The translations under genes were made by a program, and so were the position numbers. Positions 20,138 through 26,705 of a stretch of DNA of 42,507 nucleotides are shown in pieces (the stretch's first letter is position 1; each line of letters begins with the position of its first letter). Below the pieces are notes generated by a model, which saw only the letters and a list, made by a program, of their open reading frames with translations, was not told where the DNA came from and made no database searches. The DNA is from an uncultured Chloroflexota bacterium (lineage in GTDB: Bacteria > Chloroflexota > Anaerolineae > Anaerolineales > Villigracilaceae). The stretch is from positions 1 to 42,507 of the forward strand of contig CAIWRB010000162.1 of assembly GCA_903914955.1 (NCBI GenBank), given 5' to 3'.

Positions 20138-20143
20138 TATAAT
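20138..20143 (+). promoter_or_regulatory. TATAAT box seven bases before a start codon
   Basis: A perfect TATAAT ends seven bases before ATG 20151. If used as a -10 box, transcription would begin at or next to the A of the start codon, giving a leaderless mRNA. No convincing -35 is present. It lies inside the coding region implied by the alternative upstream start at 20124, which is one reason to prefer 20151. Confidence 0.5.
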
Positions 20144-20150
20144 TTTTGAC

Positions 20151-20999
20151 ATGCCTATCACCCGTGATTCTATCCGTACTTATTATGATCAGAATACGAA
20201 TCTGTTTCTTAAATTCAGAGGCCGGAGTTCAAGGAAGGCGGAAAATATCCACCGCTCGCTATGGACAGACGGCGCGCAGACTCTCACTGAGGCGCTGAAT
20301 GTTTCAAACGCGCGTATTCTTAAGGAAATAGAATCTGTTGCCCAAACAAATGCCCGCATTGCAGATCTTGGCTGCGGCGTTGGCGCGAGCTTGTTTTATA
20401 TTTATCCGCATTTGCAGGATCCCGCTCCCGCATTTGGTTTAACGCTCAGTCCCGTGCAGGCAAAATTGGCGGGGGAATCTGCGAAACAATTAGGGTTGCA
20501 AGATCGAATTCTCCTTGCCGAAGGTGATTTCACTAGTGTGCCGCTCGCGAACAATCTGGACGCGGTGTATTCTGTTGAAGCAGTTGCGCATGCGGTGGAG
20601 CCTGAGGAATATTTTATCGAAGCGAGTCGCTTGCTGCGCGGTGGCGGGAAATTAATTCTTGTGGATGATTTCAATACGGTGCGTCCGCTTTCAGGGGCAG
20701 AGTCAAAATGGCTGAAAGCCTTTATCGACGGCTGGCATGTCGCGGGTGTGCGGACGGTGGAGCAAACCATTTCTTCCGCGGAAAAAAATCATTTGCGTTT
20801 GCTCAAAAACGAAGACTTGACTCCGCATCTGCGTTTGCGTAATCTGCCAAACATGCTTGCGAATATAATTCTTTTTATTGGAAATCATTTATCAATAAAA
20901 CACGCAATAATACCGTCCATGCTTGGCAGTCTGGCACTGCAACAATGCCTGTATATGGGGATCATTAAATATCGGTTTTTGGTGTTCGAGAAAAACTAG
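20151..20999 (+). CDS. SAM-dependent class I methyltransferase
   Basis: A 282-residue methyltransferase. Motif I is IADLGCGVGAS, followed by FGLTLSPVQAKLA, then AEGDFTSVPL and DAVYSVEAVAHA, and LLRGGGKLILVDDF. The pattern resembles the small-molecule methyltransferases related to UbiE and tocopherol methyltransferases, with N-terminal IRTYYDQNT. A further in-frame ATG at 20124 has a GGAAG upstream, but the family-like start and the TATAAT at 20138 favour ATG 20151. The C-terminal third is hydrophobic in places (ANIILFIGNHL) and could touch membrane or a lipid-like substrate. The substrate cannot be read from the sequence. Divergent pairing with R2lox, whose relatives bind fatty acids, hints at a lipid or quinone theme, but this is speculation. 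Confidence 0.82.
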   Translation: MPITRDSIRTYYDQNTNLFLKFRGRSSRKAENIHRSLWTDGAQTLTEALNVSNARILKEIESVAQTNARIADLGCGVGASLFYIYPHLQDPAPAFGLTLSPVQAKLAGESAKQLGLQDRILLAEGDFTSVPLANNLDAVYSVEAVAHAVEPEEYFIEASRLLRGGGKLILVDDFNTVRPLSGAESKWLKAFIDGWHVAGVRTVEQTISSAEKNHLRLLKNEDLTPHLRLRNLPNMLANIILFIGNHLSIKHAIIPSMLGSLALQQCLYMGIIKYRFLVFEKN

Positions 21000-21026
21000 C
21001 AGATGGCTGGCACCCGCCAACATGAT

Positions 21027-22277
21027 TTAAAACCTATCCAAGCGCATCGGACTTAAACTGAAAGATGGGGTTTGTCCATTGACCAACTCAGCCACCACCT
21101 GACCTGTGCCAGGTCCAAGCGACAATCCCAACATGGCATGACCCGTGGCGAGGATCAAATTGCCATGGGTTGGAGAGCGCCCTATGATCGGCATTCCATC
21201 GGGAGTGACAGGCCGCAATCCTGCCCAGGTTTCTTGGATGTCGAGTTTTTCATCGAGGGTAATATATTCGCGGACGGAATTTTCGATGCGTTGAATCCAA
21301 ACAGGATTCGGCATCTGGCTGTAGTTTCCCACTTCGAGACGACCCGTGAAGCGCAGGAGATTCCCCAGCGGCGAGACTGCGATCCTGCGCTCCCCGAGGA
21401 TCAAAGCCTGACGCGGCATTTGTTTGTTTGCGGTCATGGTCAGGCTGTATCCGCGCGCGGGTTGAATGGGAATGTTCAGCTTCAAATCGCGCGCGACAAG
21501 CGGGGTGAACGCGCCAGCGGCGAGAATGACCTGCTCGGATTCAAAATCCCCCGCATTTGTTTTAACTTTGGTGATCTTCCCGTTCATTGATTCAAATCCC
21601 GTGACGGATGTATTCTCGAACATTTCCGCGCCTATTGCGCGGACCCGTTCACTTAATAATTTAAGGAACACCGCGGGATTCAAATGCGCGTCACCTGTGA
21701 AATGGATGCCGCCAATCACATCACTCAGCGCGACAGGCTCGACCTCATGCACTTTGGATTTATCGTACACATTTATCGGGATGCCATGTTTTTGCATAAA
21801 CTCGGCTTCGTGTTGTCCCGCATGGAAGCCTTCTTCGTTTTTGTATAAATTGAGAAAACCCTTTTCTTGATAAGAACAGTCAAATTTTTCTTCGGTGATG
21901 AGTTGTGCGAAATTCTTCGCGCTCAATTGACCAAGACTATTCAAGGGTGAGATCGCGCGTTGGACGTTCGCTTCATTACATGCCATCACGAATTGCAGCA
22001 GCCATGAAATATATTTCGGGTCGAGGCTGACCTTCATCCCAAAGGGACTGTGCGCGGGGTCGAGCATCCACTTGAGCGCGGAGGTTACCACTCCGGGTGC
22101 GGCCAGTGGAATGATGTGACTCGGCACGATATGCCCCGCATTGCCCGAGCCGCTGCCCTTACCGATCTCATGCGCGTCAAGGATGGTTACTTTACGCCCC
22201 GATTTCAGAAGGTAATACGCGCAGCTTAATCCCACGGGTCCACCGCCAATTATTAATACATCATGTTTTGAATTCAT
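21027..22277 (-). CDS. FAD-dependent amino acid oxidase, probable cis-4-hydroxy-D-proline oxidase
   Basis: A 416-residue DadA-type flavoenzyme. The N-terminal Rossmann motif is VLIIGGGPVGLSCAYYLLKSG, and GSGSGNAGHI, VILAAGAFTP and the C-terminal WAGLRPVTPDGMPIIG with ATGHAMLGLSLGPGTG complete the FAD-binding fold. By family alone it could be any D-amino-acid dehydrogenase. Its place as the third gene after a DHDPS-family enzyme and a hydroxyproline-type epimerase suggests oxidation of cis-4-hydroxy-D-proline to the pyrroline carboxylate. TGGAGAC precedes ATG. The short gap to the epimerase stop (53 bases) supports one transcript. The gene ends tail to tail with the methyltransferase, 27 bases apart. 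Confidence 0.85.
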   Translation of the reverse strand: MNSKHDVLIIGGGPVGLSCAYYLLKSGRKVTILDAHEIGKGSGSGNAGHIVPSHIIPLAAPGVVTSALKWMLDPAHSPFGMKVSLDPKYISWLLQFVMACNEANVQRAISPLNSLGQLSAKNFAQLITEEKFDCSYQEKGFLNLYKNEEGFHAGQHEAEFMQKHGIPINVYDKSKVHEVEPVALSDVIGGIHFTGDAHLNPAVFLKLLSERVRAIGAEMFENTSVTGFESMNGKITKVKTNAGDFESEQVILAAGAFTPLVARDLKLNIPIQPARGYSLTMTANKQMPRQALILGERRIAVSPLGNLLRFTGRLEVGNYSQMPNPVWIQRIENSVREYITLDEKLDIQETWAGLRPVTPDGMPIIGRSPTHGNLILATGHAMLGLSLGPGTGQVVAELVNGQTPSFSLSPMRLDRF

Positions 22278-22330
22278 TTAGTCTCCACAAGATTTTTGAC
22301 CTTTGACGAAGAAGAGTCAAAAGTTGAAAG

Positions 22331-23302
22331 TCAGATTCCATTTGCGAAAGGGTCACGTTCATCCACCAAAATTGTCCCTTCGGACATCACCCACGCTTCG
22401 CCTGTAATGGTTGGGATAATATTTTTGCCCTCAATTTGCACACTGCCTTCGAATATACTGCCGACTACACTTTGCTGTTTCCATATTTGACCTTCCACGA
22501 TTTTTCCATCGGCGTATAAGCAGGCGAGTTTTGCGCTGGTGCCTGTTCCGCAGGGCGAGCGGTCGTAAGCCTTGCCTGGGCAGAGAACAAAACTTTTACT
22601 GTCCGCTTCTGGCGTGGAGGCGAACAACTCAACATGGTCAACGTCCGCGCCGTTCGCGCCTGTGATTTCGTTAGCGGTAAACTGCTCGCGCACGCGCCAT
22701 GAGAAATCAGTCAGCGCTTCGAGGTTGGACATGTTCACATCCAAGCCGTGGTCATGGCACAGGAAGAACCAATTGCCGCCCCATGCCACGTCGCCGTGAA
22801 TGGTTTTTCCATCCACTGTGACAGGAACGTGAGTCAAATGACGATAGGCGGGAATATTTTTGACTGAAACTTTATTGGGATATTTACCCGCCCTCACCCC
22901 AAGCCCCTCTCCCTCAGGGAGCGGGGAGGAGTGTAAAGTTGCTTCAATGACCCCAACAGGAGTCTCAACTCGAATAGTTCCTGGATGCACGCGACCTAAA
23001 TATGCAAGCGAAGCGATAAGACCGATGGTGCCGTGTCCGCACATGCCGAGGTAGCCGACGTTGTTGAAGTAGATGACTCCAAGCTGACAGGTCGGGTCGG
23101 CGGGTTCGACGAGCAATGCGCCGACGAGCACATCCGAGCCGCGGGGTTCGTTTAGGACCGTAGTGCGGAAATCGTCGTGGTCTTTTTTCAGGCGGGATAA
23201 TTTGTCAGCAACGGAACCAGCCCCGAGGTCGAAGGGAAGCGTTTCTATCAGGCGGGTGGGTTCGCCGCCAGTGTGCGAGTCTAAGAAGGGGATTCGTTTC
23301 AT
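22331..23302 (-). CDS. 4-hydroxyproline 2-epimerase (proline racemase family)
   Basis: A 323-residue member of the proline racemase family. It interconverts trans-4-hydroxy-L-proline and cis-4-hydroxy-D-proline using two cysteines. Both are present: Cys88 in MCGHGTIG and Cys251 in DRSPCGTGTSA. This excludes the trans-3-hydroxyproline dehydratase branch, where the second Cys is replaced. ATG 23302 (MKRIPF) is preferred over an in-frame TTG at 23317. Residues about 125-143 (SSPLPEGEGLGVRAG and flanks) interrupt the usual short turn between ATLH and the next strand, and are encoded by a palindromic repeat at 22889-22933. The insertion keeps the frame. The gene lies between the deaminase and oxidase genes, consistent with hydroxyproline use as carbon or nitrogen source. 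Confidence 0.9.
   Translation of the reverse strand: MKRIPFLDSHTGGEPTRLIETLPFDLGAGSVADKLSRLKKDHDDFRTTVLNEPRGSDVLVGALLVEPADPTCQLGVIYFNNVGYLGMCGHGTIGLIASLAYLGRVHPGTIRVETPVGVIEATLHSSPLPEGEGLGVRAGKYPNKVSVKNIPAYRHLTHVPVTVDGKTIHGDVAWGGNWFFLCHDHGLDVNMSNLEALTDFSWRVREQFTANEITGANGADVDHVELFASTPEADSKSFVLCPGKAYDRSPCGTGTSAKLACLYADGKIVEGQIWKQQSVVGSIFEGSVQIEGKNIIPTITGEAWVMSEGTILVDERDPFANGI
22889..22933. repeat. Palindromic dispersed repeat inserted in the epimerase gene
   Basis: A GC-rich block with CTCCCT-C-AGGGAG at its centre, extended by CCCC and GGGG arms across a T/C mismatch. It encodes SSPLPEGEGLGVRAG on the minus strand. Such CCCTCxCCC...CTCCCTxAGGGAG elements are known as widespread short repeats in several phyla. 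Here one sits in frame in a conserved enzyme at a surface-turn position. Confidence 0.65.
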
Positions 23303-23373
23303 AAGGTTGAAGGTCAAGAGTTGAAAGGCGAAGGGTAGAGGCGATACTCGAAATTAGATAATTCGAATATCTT

Positions 23374-24243
23374 TTAAATCGCTTTGAAAATTTTCTCGAA
23401 TTCTGCGCGGTCTTCAGCAGTGAGTGGAAGCAGCGGTTGGCGCGGACTGCCGACGGGAATGCCGAGTAAGTCACATCCTACTTTGACCTTTTGAAGGTAA
23501 CTTCCGCTTTCAACACTGCGGAGCAGGGGCATCAATTTTTCCATATGTTTGCGGGCGGTGACGAAGTCGTTGGCGAGCGCGGCTTCGAGAACGCGGTGAT
23601 GTTCGAACGGAGCGCAGGAGGCAGCGCCGCCGATCCATGCGGTGGTGCCCCAGAGGAAATAATCGAGGGCTTGATCGTCACTGCCGCAGATGATCTGGTA
23701 ACGGTCACCATATCGCGCGCGAATCCCATAAACGCGGGACATGTCGCTGGAGGCTTCCTTGATGCCGATGACGTGATCGTATTTGGTCAGACCATCCATC
23801 ACCTCGAAGCCGACTTCGGAGCCTGCGCGCCAGGGGAAGTTGTAGAGCACGATGGGGATTTTGACAGCTTTAGCGACGGCTTCATAATGTGCGAGCAGTT
23901 CGCGCTGGTTGGGACGGGAATATGGCGGGACGGCGACCATGAGCGCGTCGTAGCCTATCTGCTCGGCGATCTGCGAGTAGCGGACGACGTCGCGCGTGGC
24001 GCCAGAGTTGGTGCCTGCAATGAGTGTCACCCGCCCGTTGACCTTTTCTTTGGTGAATTTGAAAATGTCCAGCCGTTCGGCTTCGGTGAAGGCGTAGACT
24101 TCGCCTGTTGTGCCGCCTGGGACGAGTCCCGCAATCTTGTTGCGAATCAGGTATTCGATCAGTTGTTCGAGGACGGGGTAGTTGATGCTTTCGTCTGCGT
24201 TGAAGGGGGTGACGATGGGGGCGTAGATTCCTTTGAGTTGCAT
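23374..24243 (-). CDS. DHDPS-family lyase, probable pyrroline-4-hydroxy-2-carboxylate deaminase
   Basis: A 289-residue DapA/NAL superfamily enzyme, a TIM barrel that works through a Schiff base. Visible marks are GGTTGE at 43-48, Tyr134 in VLYNFP and the Schiff-base Lys162 in GIKEASSDM. The family includes dihydrodipicolinate synthase, several keto-acid aldolases and the deaminase that turns the hydroxyproline-derived pyrroline carboxylate into alpha-ketoglutarate semialdehyde. Context with the epimerase and oxidase selects the last. A true DapA role is less likely because no lysine-pathway gene is near. CTGGAGC precedes ATG 24243. It is the first gene of the minus-strand cluster. The semialdehyde dehydrogenase that would finish the pathway is not in the window. 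Confidence 0.83.
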   Translation of the reverse strand: MQLKGIYAPIVTPFNADESINYPVLEQLIEYLIRNKIAGLVPGGTTGEVYAFTEAERLDIFKFTKEKVNGRVTLIAGTNSGATRDVVRYSQIAEQIGYDALMVAVPPYSRPNQRELLAHYEAVAKAVKIPIVLYNFPWRAGSEVGFEVMDGLTKYDHVIGIKEASSDMSRVYGIRARYGDRYQIICGSDDQALDYFLWGTTAWIGGAASCAPFEHHRVLEAALANDFVTARKHMEKLMPLLRSVESGSYLQKVKVGCDLLGIPVGSPRQPLLPLTAEDRAEFEKIFKAI

Positions 24244-24326
24244 GGGGGCTCCAGTTAGAAGGTTTGAAGGTTACAGATTTAAAAAATAAGATTGCAAATT
24301 TTCTTTTATAGAGAAGTGGGTAAGTG

Positions 24327-24562
24327 TTATTTTGGGAGCGGCGGGGCTAATGCGACACGAAAACCCACGAAGTAGAGACCTTCTAAATATCTGTGATTGT
24401 TGAGAATTAAAAAAAAGGAACCGCCACGCAGGTGCACCTGTATCTTCGATTGCATCCTCCTCTTCGCGCGGCGGGTTTGCGAAGTGCCCATTTGGGTATC
24501 ATTGGTGGAGCCCCTAAAGGGGATATATGGCAGAGGAAGACACGGAGAGAGCGGTTGGTCAT
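24327..24562 (-). pseudogene. Remnant of a TIR-FGE-sulfatase gene (ends only)
   Basis: On the minus strand, ATG 24562 begins MTNRSLRVFLCHIS, the start of TIR-domain proteins of the RVFLCH type. Within about 35 codons the sequence jumps to what looks like the end of a formylglycine-generating-enzyme (SUMF1-like) domain. RGGSF is readable in one frame near 24405, and NNHRYLEGLYFVGFRVALAPPLPK before TAA 24327 is in another. FVGFRV close to the C-terminus is typical of FGE-sulfatase domains. So most of the TIR domain and nearly all of the FGE domain are deleted and the rest is frameshifted. It shares about 110 bases of its 5' region with the remnant at 25240-25437. Recognition is by motif memory, so alignment is needed. 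Confidence 0.6.
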
Positions 24563-24577
24563 AAGGATGAAGGGGGA
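24469..24577. repeat. Direct repeat, copy 1 (5' end of TIR gene)
   Basis: About 110 bases matching 25346-25453 in the same orientation. Shared blocks include CGGCGGGTTTGCGAAGTGCCCA, GGGGATATATGGCAGAGG and CATAAGGATGAA. The repeat is explained by homology of the two decayed TIR genes rather than by an independent mobile element. It ends next to the DUF5615 stop. Confidence 0.75.
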
Positions 24578-24580
24578 ATT

Positions 24581-24931
24581 TTATTGTTTGGCGAAGCGGA
24601 CATTTTCTTCGGTGGCTACGACGAACTGGTTGGGCAGGCGGTCTGCATAAGAATTCAGTAATTGCTTCAACACATCAATTTTATTTTTGGCGCGTTCATT
24701 ATCCAAACGAAGCAGAATGACTCCGTGATGGGATTTATGCTCACGGTAAATTTGATCGCCGAAATCTTTGTCGTTTGTGATCAATATCCAATTTTCTTCA
24801 AAGGCTTTTTGAACAATATCGTTGTCATCCATCCCTCTTGCAGAGTCGTAAACAGAGAAAACTTCATGCCCCTGCGCTTGCAGCCATTCGGCTACGGCAG
24901 GTCCCGTACATTCATCTATGAGGAAACGCAT
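24581..24931 (-). CDS. DUF5615 PIN-like protein, putative toxin
   Basis: A 116-residue protein of the DUF5615 family, a small PIN-like fold suspected to be the toxin or nuclease part of pairs with DUF433 proteins. It starts MRFLIDECTGPAVAEWL, with acidic D6/E7 and the later pair ITNDKDFGD that would form the metal site. HHGVILLRL is a further family mark. Its ATG follows the DUF433 stop directly (TAAATG), so the two are translated together. No activity has been firmly established for the family to my knowledge. It is intact and flanked by gene remnants, consistent with a recently acquired or self-preserving module. Confidence 0.85.
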   Translation of the reverse strand: MRFLIDECTGPAVAEWLQAQGHEVFSVYDSARGMDDNDIVQKAFEENWILITNDKDFGDQIYREHKSHHGVILLRLDNERAKNKIDVLKQLLNSYADRLPNQFVVATEENVRFAKQ

Positions 24932-25180
24932 TTATGCGGATTCCACTGAAAGCGGCATGAAGACAGTATTTTCCATTGTTTTGCTGGCGAATAAAATACA
25001 GGCTTGAATATCGGCTTTGGTCAAGCCTGTATATTCATCAATGATTTCTTGAAATGATGCGCCATGAGCCATAAGATTGAGGATAAACTCAACTGTTAAT
25101 CGCGTCCCTTTGATGACGGGTTTGCCAATCATCACTTTGGAGTTGATTGTAATTCGTTCGAGTAATTTTTTATCAGTCAT
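24932..25180 (-). CDS. DUF433 protein, putative antitoxin
   Basis: An 82-residue DUF433 protein with the characteristic VMIGKPVIKGTRLTVEFIL, EIIDEYTGLTKADIQACI and a helix-turn-helix-like N-terminal half. DUF433 proteins are usually encoded just before DUF5615 proteins and are treated as antitoxins or DNA-binding partners. AAAGGAG precedes ATG 25180, and a good promoter lies at 25208-25236. Autoregulation at that promoter is likely by analogy with other toxin-antitoxin operons, but no operator repeat is obvious. Confidence 0.87.
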   Translation of the reverse strand: MTDKKLLERITINSKVMIGKPVIKGTRLTVEFILNLMAHGASFQEIIDEYTGLTKADIQACILFASKTMENTVFMPLSVESA

Positions 25181-25207
25181 TTCTACTCCTTTACAACTCT
25201 TGCAGGT

Positions 25208-25236
25208 ATCTTACTTCCGAGAAGATTAGATGTCAA
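25208..25236 (-). promoter_or_regulatory. Promoter of the DUF433-DUF5615 operon
   Basis: On the minus strand TTGACA (25236-25231), a 17-base spacer and TAAGAT (25213-25208) match the sigma-70 type consensus. The predicted start near 25201 leaves a leader of about 20 bases containing AAAGGAG. The -35 lies within or at the end of the decayed TIR sequence. Confidence 0.7.
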
Positions 25237-25239
25237 TTG

Positions 25240-25437
25240 ATTACTTTTCCACATTCCAAGCCGGCCATGAGTAGAGTTCTTCTCCGCGCTAAAGGCGAGC
25301 AAACAATCCATGCTTCGGCGCGGAATTTTTGATACAACTCCCGTACGGCGGGTTTGCGAAGTGCCCATCAGAGTATCAATGCTGGATTCCCCTAGAGGGG
25401 ATATATGGCAGAGGAAGACACGGAAAGGTCTATTCAT
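25240..25437 (-). pseudogene. Remnant of the 5' part of a TIR-domain gene
   Basis: ATG 25437 opens MNRPFRVFLCHIS. After about 48 extra bases the TIR reading resumes as KPAVRELYQKFRAEAWI (25355-25305), and after a frameshift as EELYSWPAWNVEK (about 25282-25244). These match the early half of bacterial TIR domains of the form RVFLCHSS-DKPAVRELYQKL with a following EEL-PGQDWN. The sequence decays after that and no FGE part is seen on this side. The original product was probably a TIR-FGE fusion like the partner remnant at 24327-24562. The two remnants bracket the DUF433-DUF5615 pair. Confidence 0.65.
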
Positions 25438-25453
25438 AAGGATGAAATTTTGA
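25346..25453. repeat. Direct repeat, copy 2 (5' end of TIR gene)
   Basis: The partner of the repeat at 24469-24577, about 880 bases away in the same orientation. Both copies carry the same 48-base interruption of the TIR frame between the VFLCH and KPAV codons, including a CCCCTxTAGGGG palindrome. The duplication therefore followed the interruption, or gene conversion spread it. Confidence 0.7.
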
Positions 25454-25500
25454 TTGGTTCTCGTGATTATACGGTATACACTGTTGGTCGAGTAGGCTGA

Positions 25501-25536
25501 ATTGCATCACATGCAATGGATTCCTAAAAGTATAAT
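25501..25536 (+). promoter_or_regulatory. Cupin promoter with operator-like inverted repeat
   Basis: A perfect inverted repeat ATTGCAT-CAC-ATGCAAT (25501-25517) stands 14 bases before TATAAT (25531-25536). It covers the place where a -35 would be and could be an operator. A small palindrome AGCCT-GT-AGGCT (25545-25556) follows in the leader before the gene. Confidence 0.5.
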
Positions 25537-25573
25537 TACCAGAAAGCCTGTAGGCTAAAGATGGAGAGATAAC

Positions 25574-25939
25574 ATGACAGTAAAACACGCAAACGATGTC
25601 GAAGCCAAAAACGTAACCGCTGGAAAAGATACGAAGTTCCAGGTATTGATCTCCTCTCAAGAGGGGCCAAATTTCGCCCTGCGGAAATTTTCCATGCTGC
25701 CGGGCGGCGGGATGCCGCGTCATACCAACGCGGTGGAGCATGAGCAATATGTTCTGCGCGGACATGCGCGGATCGGCCTCGCTGATGAGATCGTCGAAGT
25801 AAAAGCTGGCGATGTGGTCTTTATCCCTGAAGGCATGGTGCATTTCTATGAAAACATTGGCGATGAGCCGTTTGAATTTCTTTGCATTGTTCCAAATAAA
25901 GAAGACAAGATCACGATTGTTGATGAAGAAAGTTGTTGA
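25574..25939 (+). CDS. Small cupin-domain protein
   Basis: A 121-residue single cupin. Motif 1 is PRHTNAVEHEQYVLRGHARIG, carrying candidate metal ligands His, His and Glu. Motif 2 is GDVVFIPEGMVHFYEN, with the last His. The length and pattern fit small metal-binding cupins of unknown substrate, often stress or sugar linked. TGGAGAG before ATG 25574 supports the start. It stands alone, with its own promoter, and its TGA abuts the stop codon of the convergent rsmG with no bases between. Confidence 0.85.
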   Translation: MTVKHANDVEAKNVTAGKDTKFQVLISSQEGPNFALRKFSMLPGGGMPRHTNAVEHEQYVLRGHARIGLADEIVEVKAGDVVFIPEGMVHFYENIGDEPFEFLCIVPNKEDKITIVDEESC

Positions 25940-26650
25940 TCACAAAGGTGTTTTCGCTGCCATCCCCGCATTGCGTGGATACTTCGGCGGCGTGGCAGCG
26001 ACTTTGTCCAGCAGCACAAGATAGCGGTCATCGGCAACACCAGGCAAATTGACGGGGATCAATTGCTTTAATTTTCCGCCCAATAGTTTCATCGCGTTTT
26101 CAGCGGATTGCGCTTCGGCGGGTCCGCTTTCTCCTTTTTGCGCGAGGACTGTTCCGCCAATTTTTACCAGCGGAAGCAGATATTCACTCAACACATTGAG
26201 ATTTGCCACTGCGCGTGCCACCGCCCAATCATAAGTTTCTCGATGCTCTTTTTTTTGTCCCAAATCTTCTGCGCGGGAGTGGATTACATTTACATTCTCC
26301 AACCCAAGCACATTTAAAATATGTTCGCAGAATTTTGCTTTCTTGCCGACAGATTCGACCAAGGTCAATTGCATGGCGGGGTAAATTACTTTTAAGGGAA
26401 TGCCCGGGAAACCGGCGCCAGTTCCCACGTCAATGAGCCGCCGCGGAGGATTGGTTTTCCAGGCCAGCGCGCAGGAAAATGAATCCAGAAAATGTTTGGT
26501 GCGAATCGATTCCACATCCCGAATGGCGGTCAGATTAAACTTTTGATTCCAATCCAGCAGTTCACGCTCGTATGTGATGAGCGCCGTGATTTGTCGTCCT
26601 GTCATGTGAACATTGAAAAGCGAGAGTGCGTCGCGTGCTAGGTTTTCCAT
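25940..26650 (-). CDS. rsmG: 16S rRNA (guanine-527-N7) methyltransferase RsmG
   Basis: A 236-residue GidB/RsmG protein that methylates G527 of 16S rRNA with SAM. Marks are LLDWNQKFNLTAIRD, KHFLDSFS, the SAM-binding LIDVGTGAGFPGIPLKV, LVESVGKKAKF, VIHSRAEDL, and DWAVARAVANL. Upstream in-frame codons could extend it by 13 residues into the neighbouring terminator stem, which is not credible. ATG 26650 is chosen. A TGC-TATAAT extended -10 sits only six bases before it, so the mRNA may be leaderless. The preceding gene's terminator ends at that -10. Confidence 0.92.
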   Translation of the reverse strand: MENLARDALSLFNVHMTGRQITALITYERELLDWNQKFNLTAIRDVESIRTKHFLDSFSCALAWKTNPPRRLIDVGTGAGFPGIPLKVIYPAMQLTLVESVGKKAKFCEHILNVLGLENVNVIHSRAEDLGQKKEHRETYDWAVARAVANLNVLSEYLLPLVKIGGTVLAQKGESGPAEAQSAENAMKLLGGKLKQLIPVNLPGVADDRYLVLLDKVAATPPKYPRNAGMAAKTPL

Positions 26651-26656
26651 GAGGTG

Positions 26657-26665
26657 ATTATAGCA
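26657..26665 (-). promoter_or_regulatory. Extended -10 of rsmG
   Basis: On the minus strand TGC-TATAAT ends six bases before ATG 26650. An extended -10 can work without a -35. The upstream half lies in the base of the terminator hairpin of the preceding gene. Confidence 0.5.
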
Positions 26666-26704
26666 AAAAGAGAAGTTGCCGTTAGGCAACTTCTCTTTTT
26701 GCTA
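26661..26704. terminator. Perfect 20-base-pair hairpin terminator
   Basis: Two 20-base arms, perfectly complementary around the loop GTTA, with A-rich outer left and T-rich outer right parts (AAAAAGAGAAG / CTTCTCTTTTT). It can end transcription of the DUF4349 gene on the minus strand and is symmetric enough to act in both directions. Confidence 0.85.
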
Positions 26705-26705
26705 T

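Noticed and set aside
20119-20143. TTTACA with TATAAT as a full promoter before the methyltransferase
   Set aside because: The spacer is only 13 bases, too short for a normal sigma-70 promoter. Only the -10 is kept.
23491-24258. A 255-codon plus-strand ORF opposite the DHDPS-family gene
   Set aside because: It is antisense to a gene with clear catalytic motifs, has no family resemblance and no ribosome site. The composition (FGEGVDF, CVEGGDDGG) is that of a shadow frame.
24469-25453. The 110-base direct repeats as ends of an insertion sequence or MITE carrying the DUF433-DUF5615 pair
   Set aside because: They encode the same TIR N-terminus in the same orientation, have no inverted ends and no target-site duplication that I could see. 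Homologous gene remnants explain them better.
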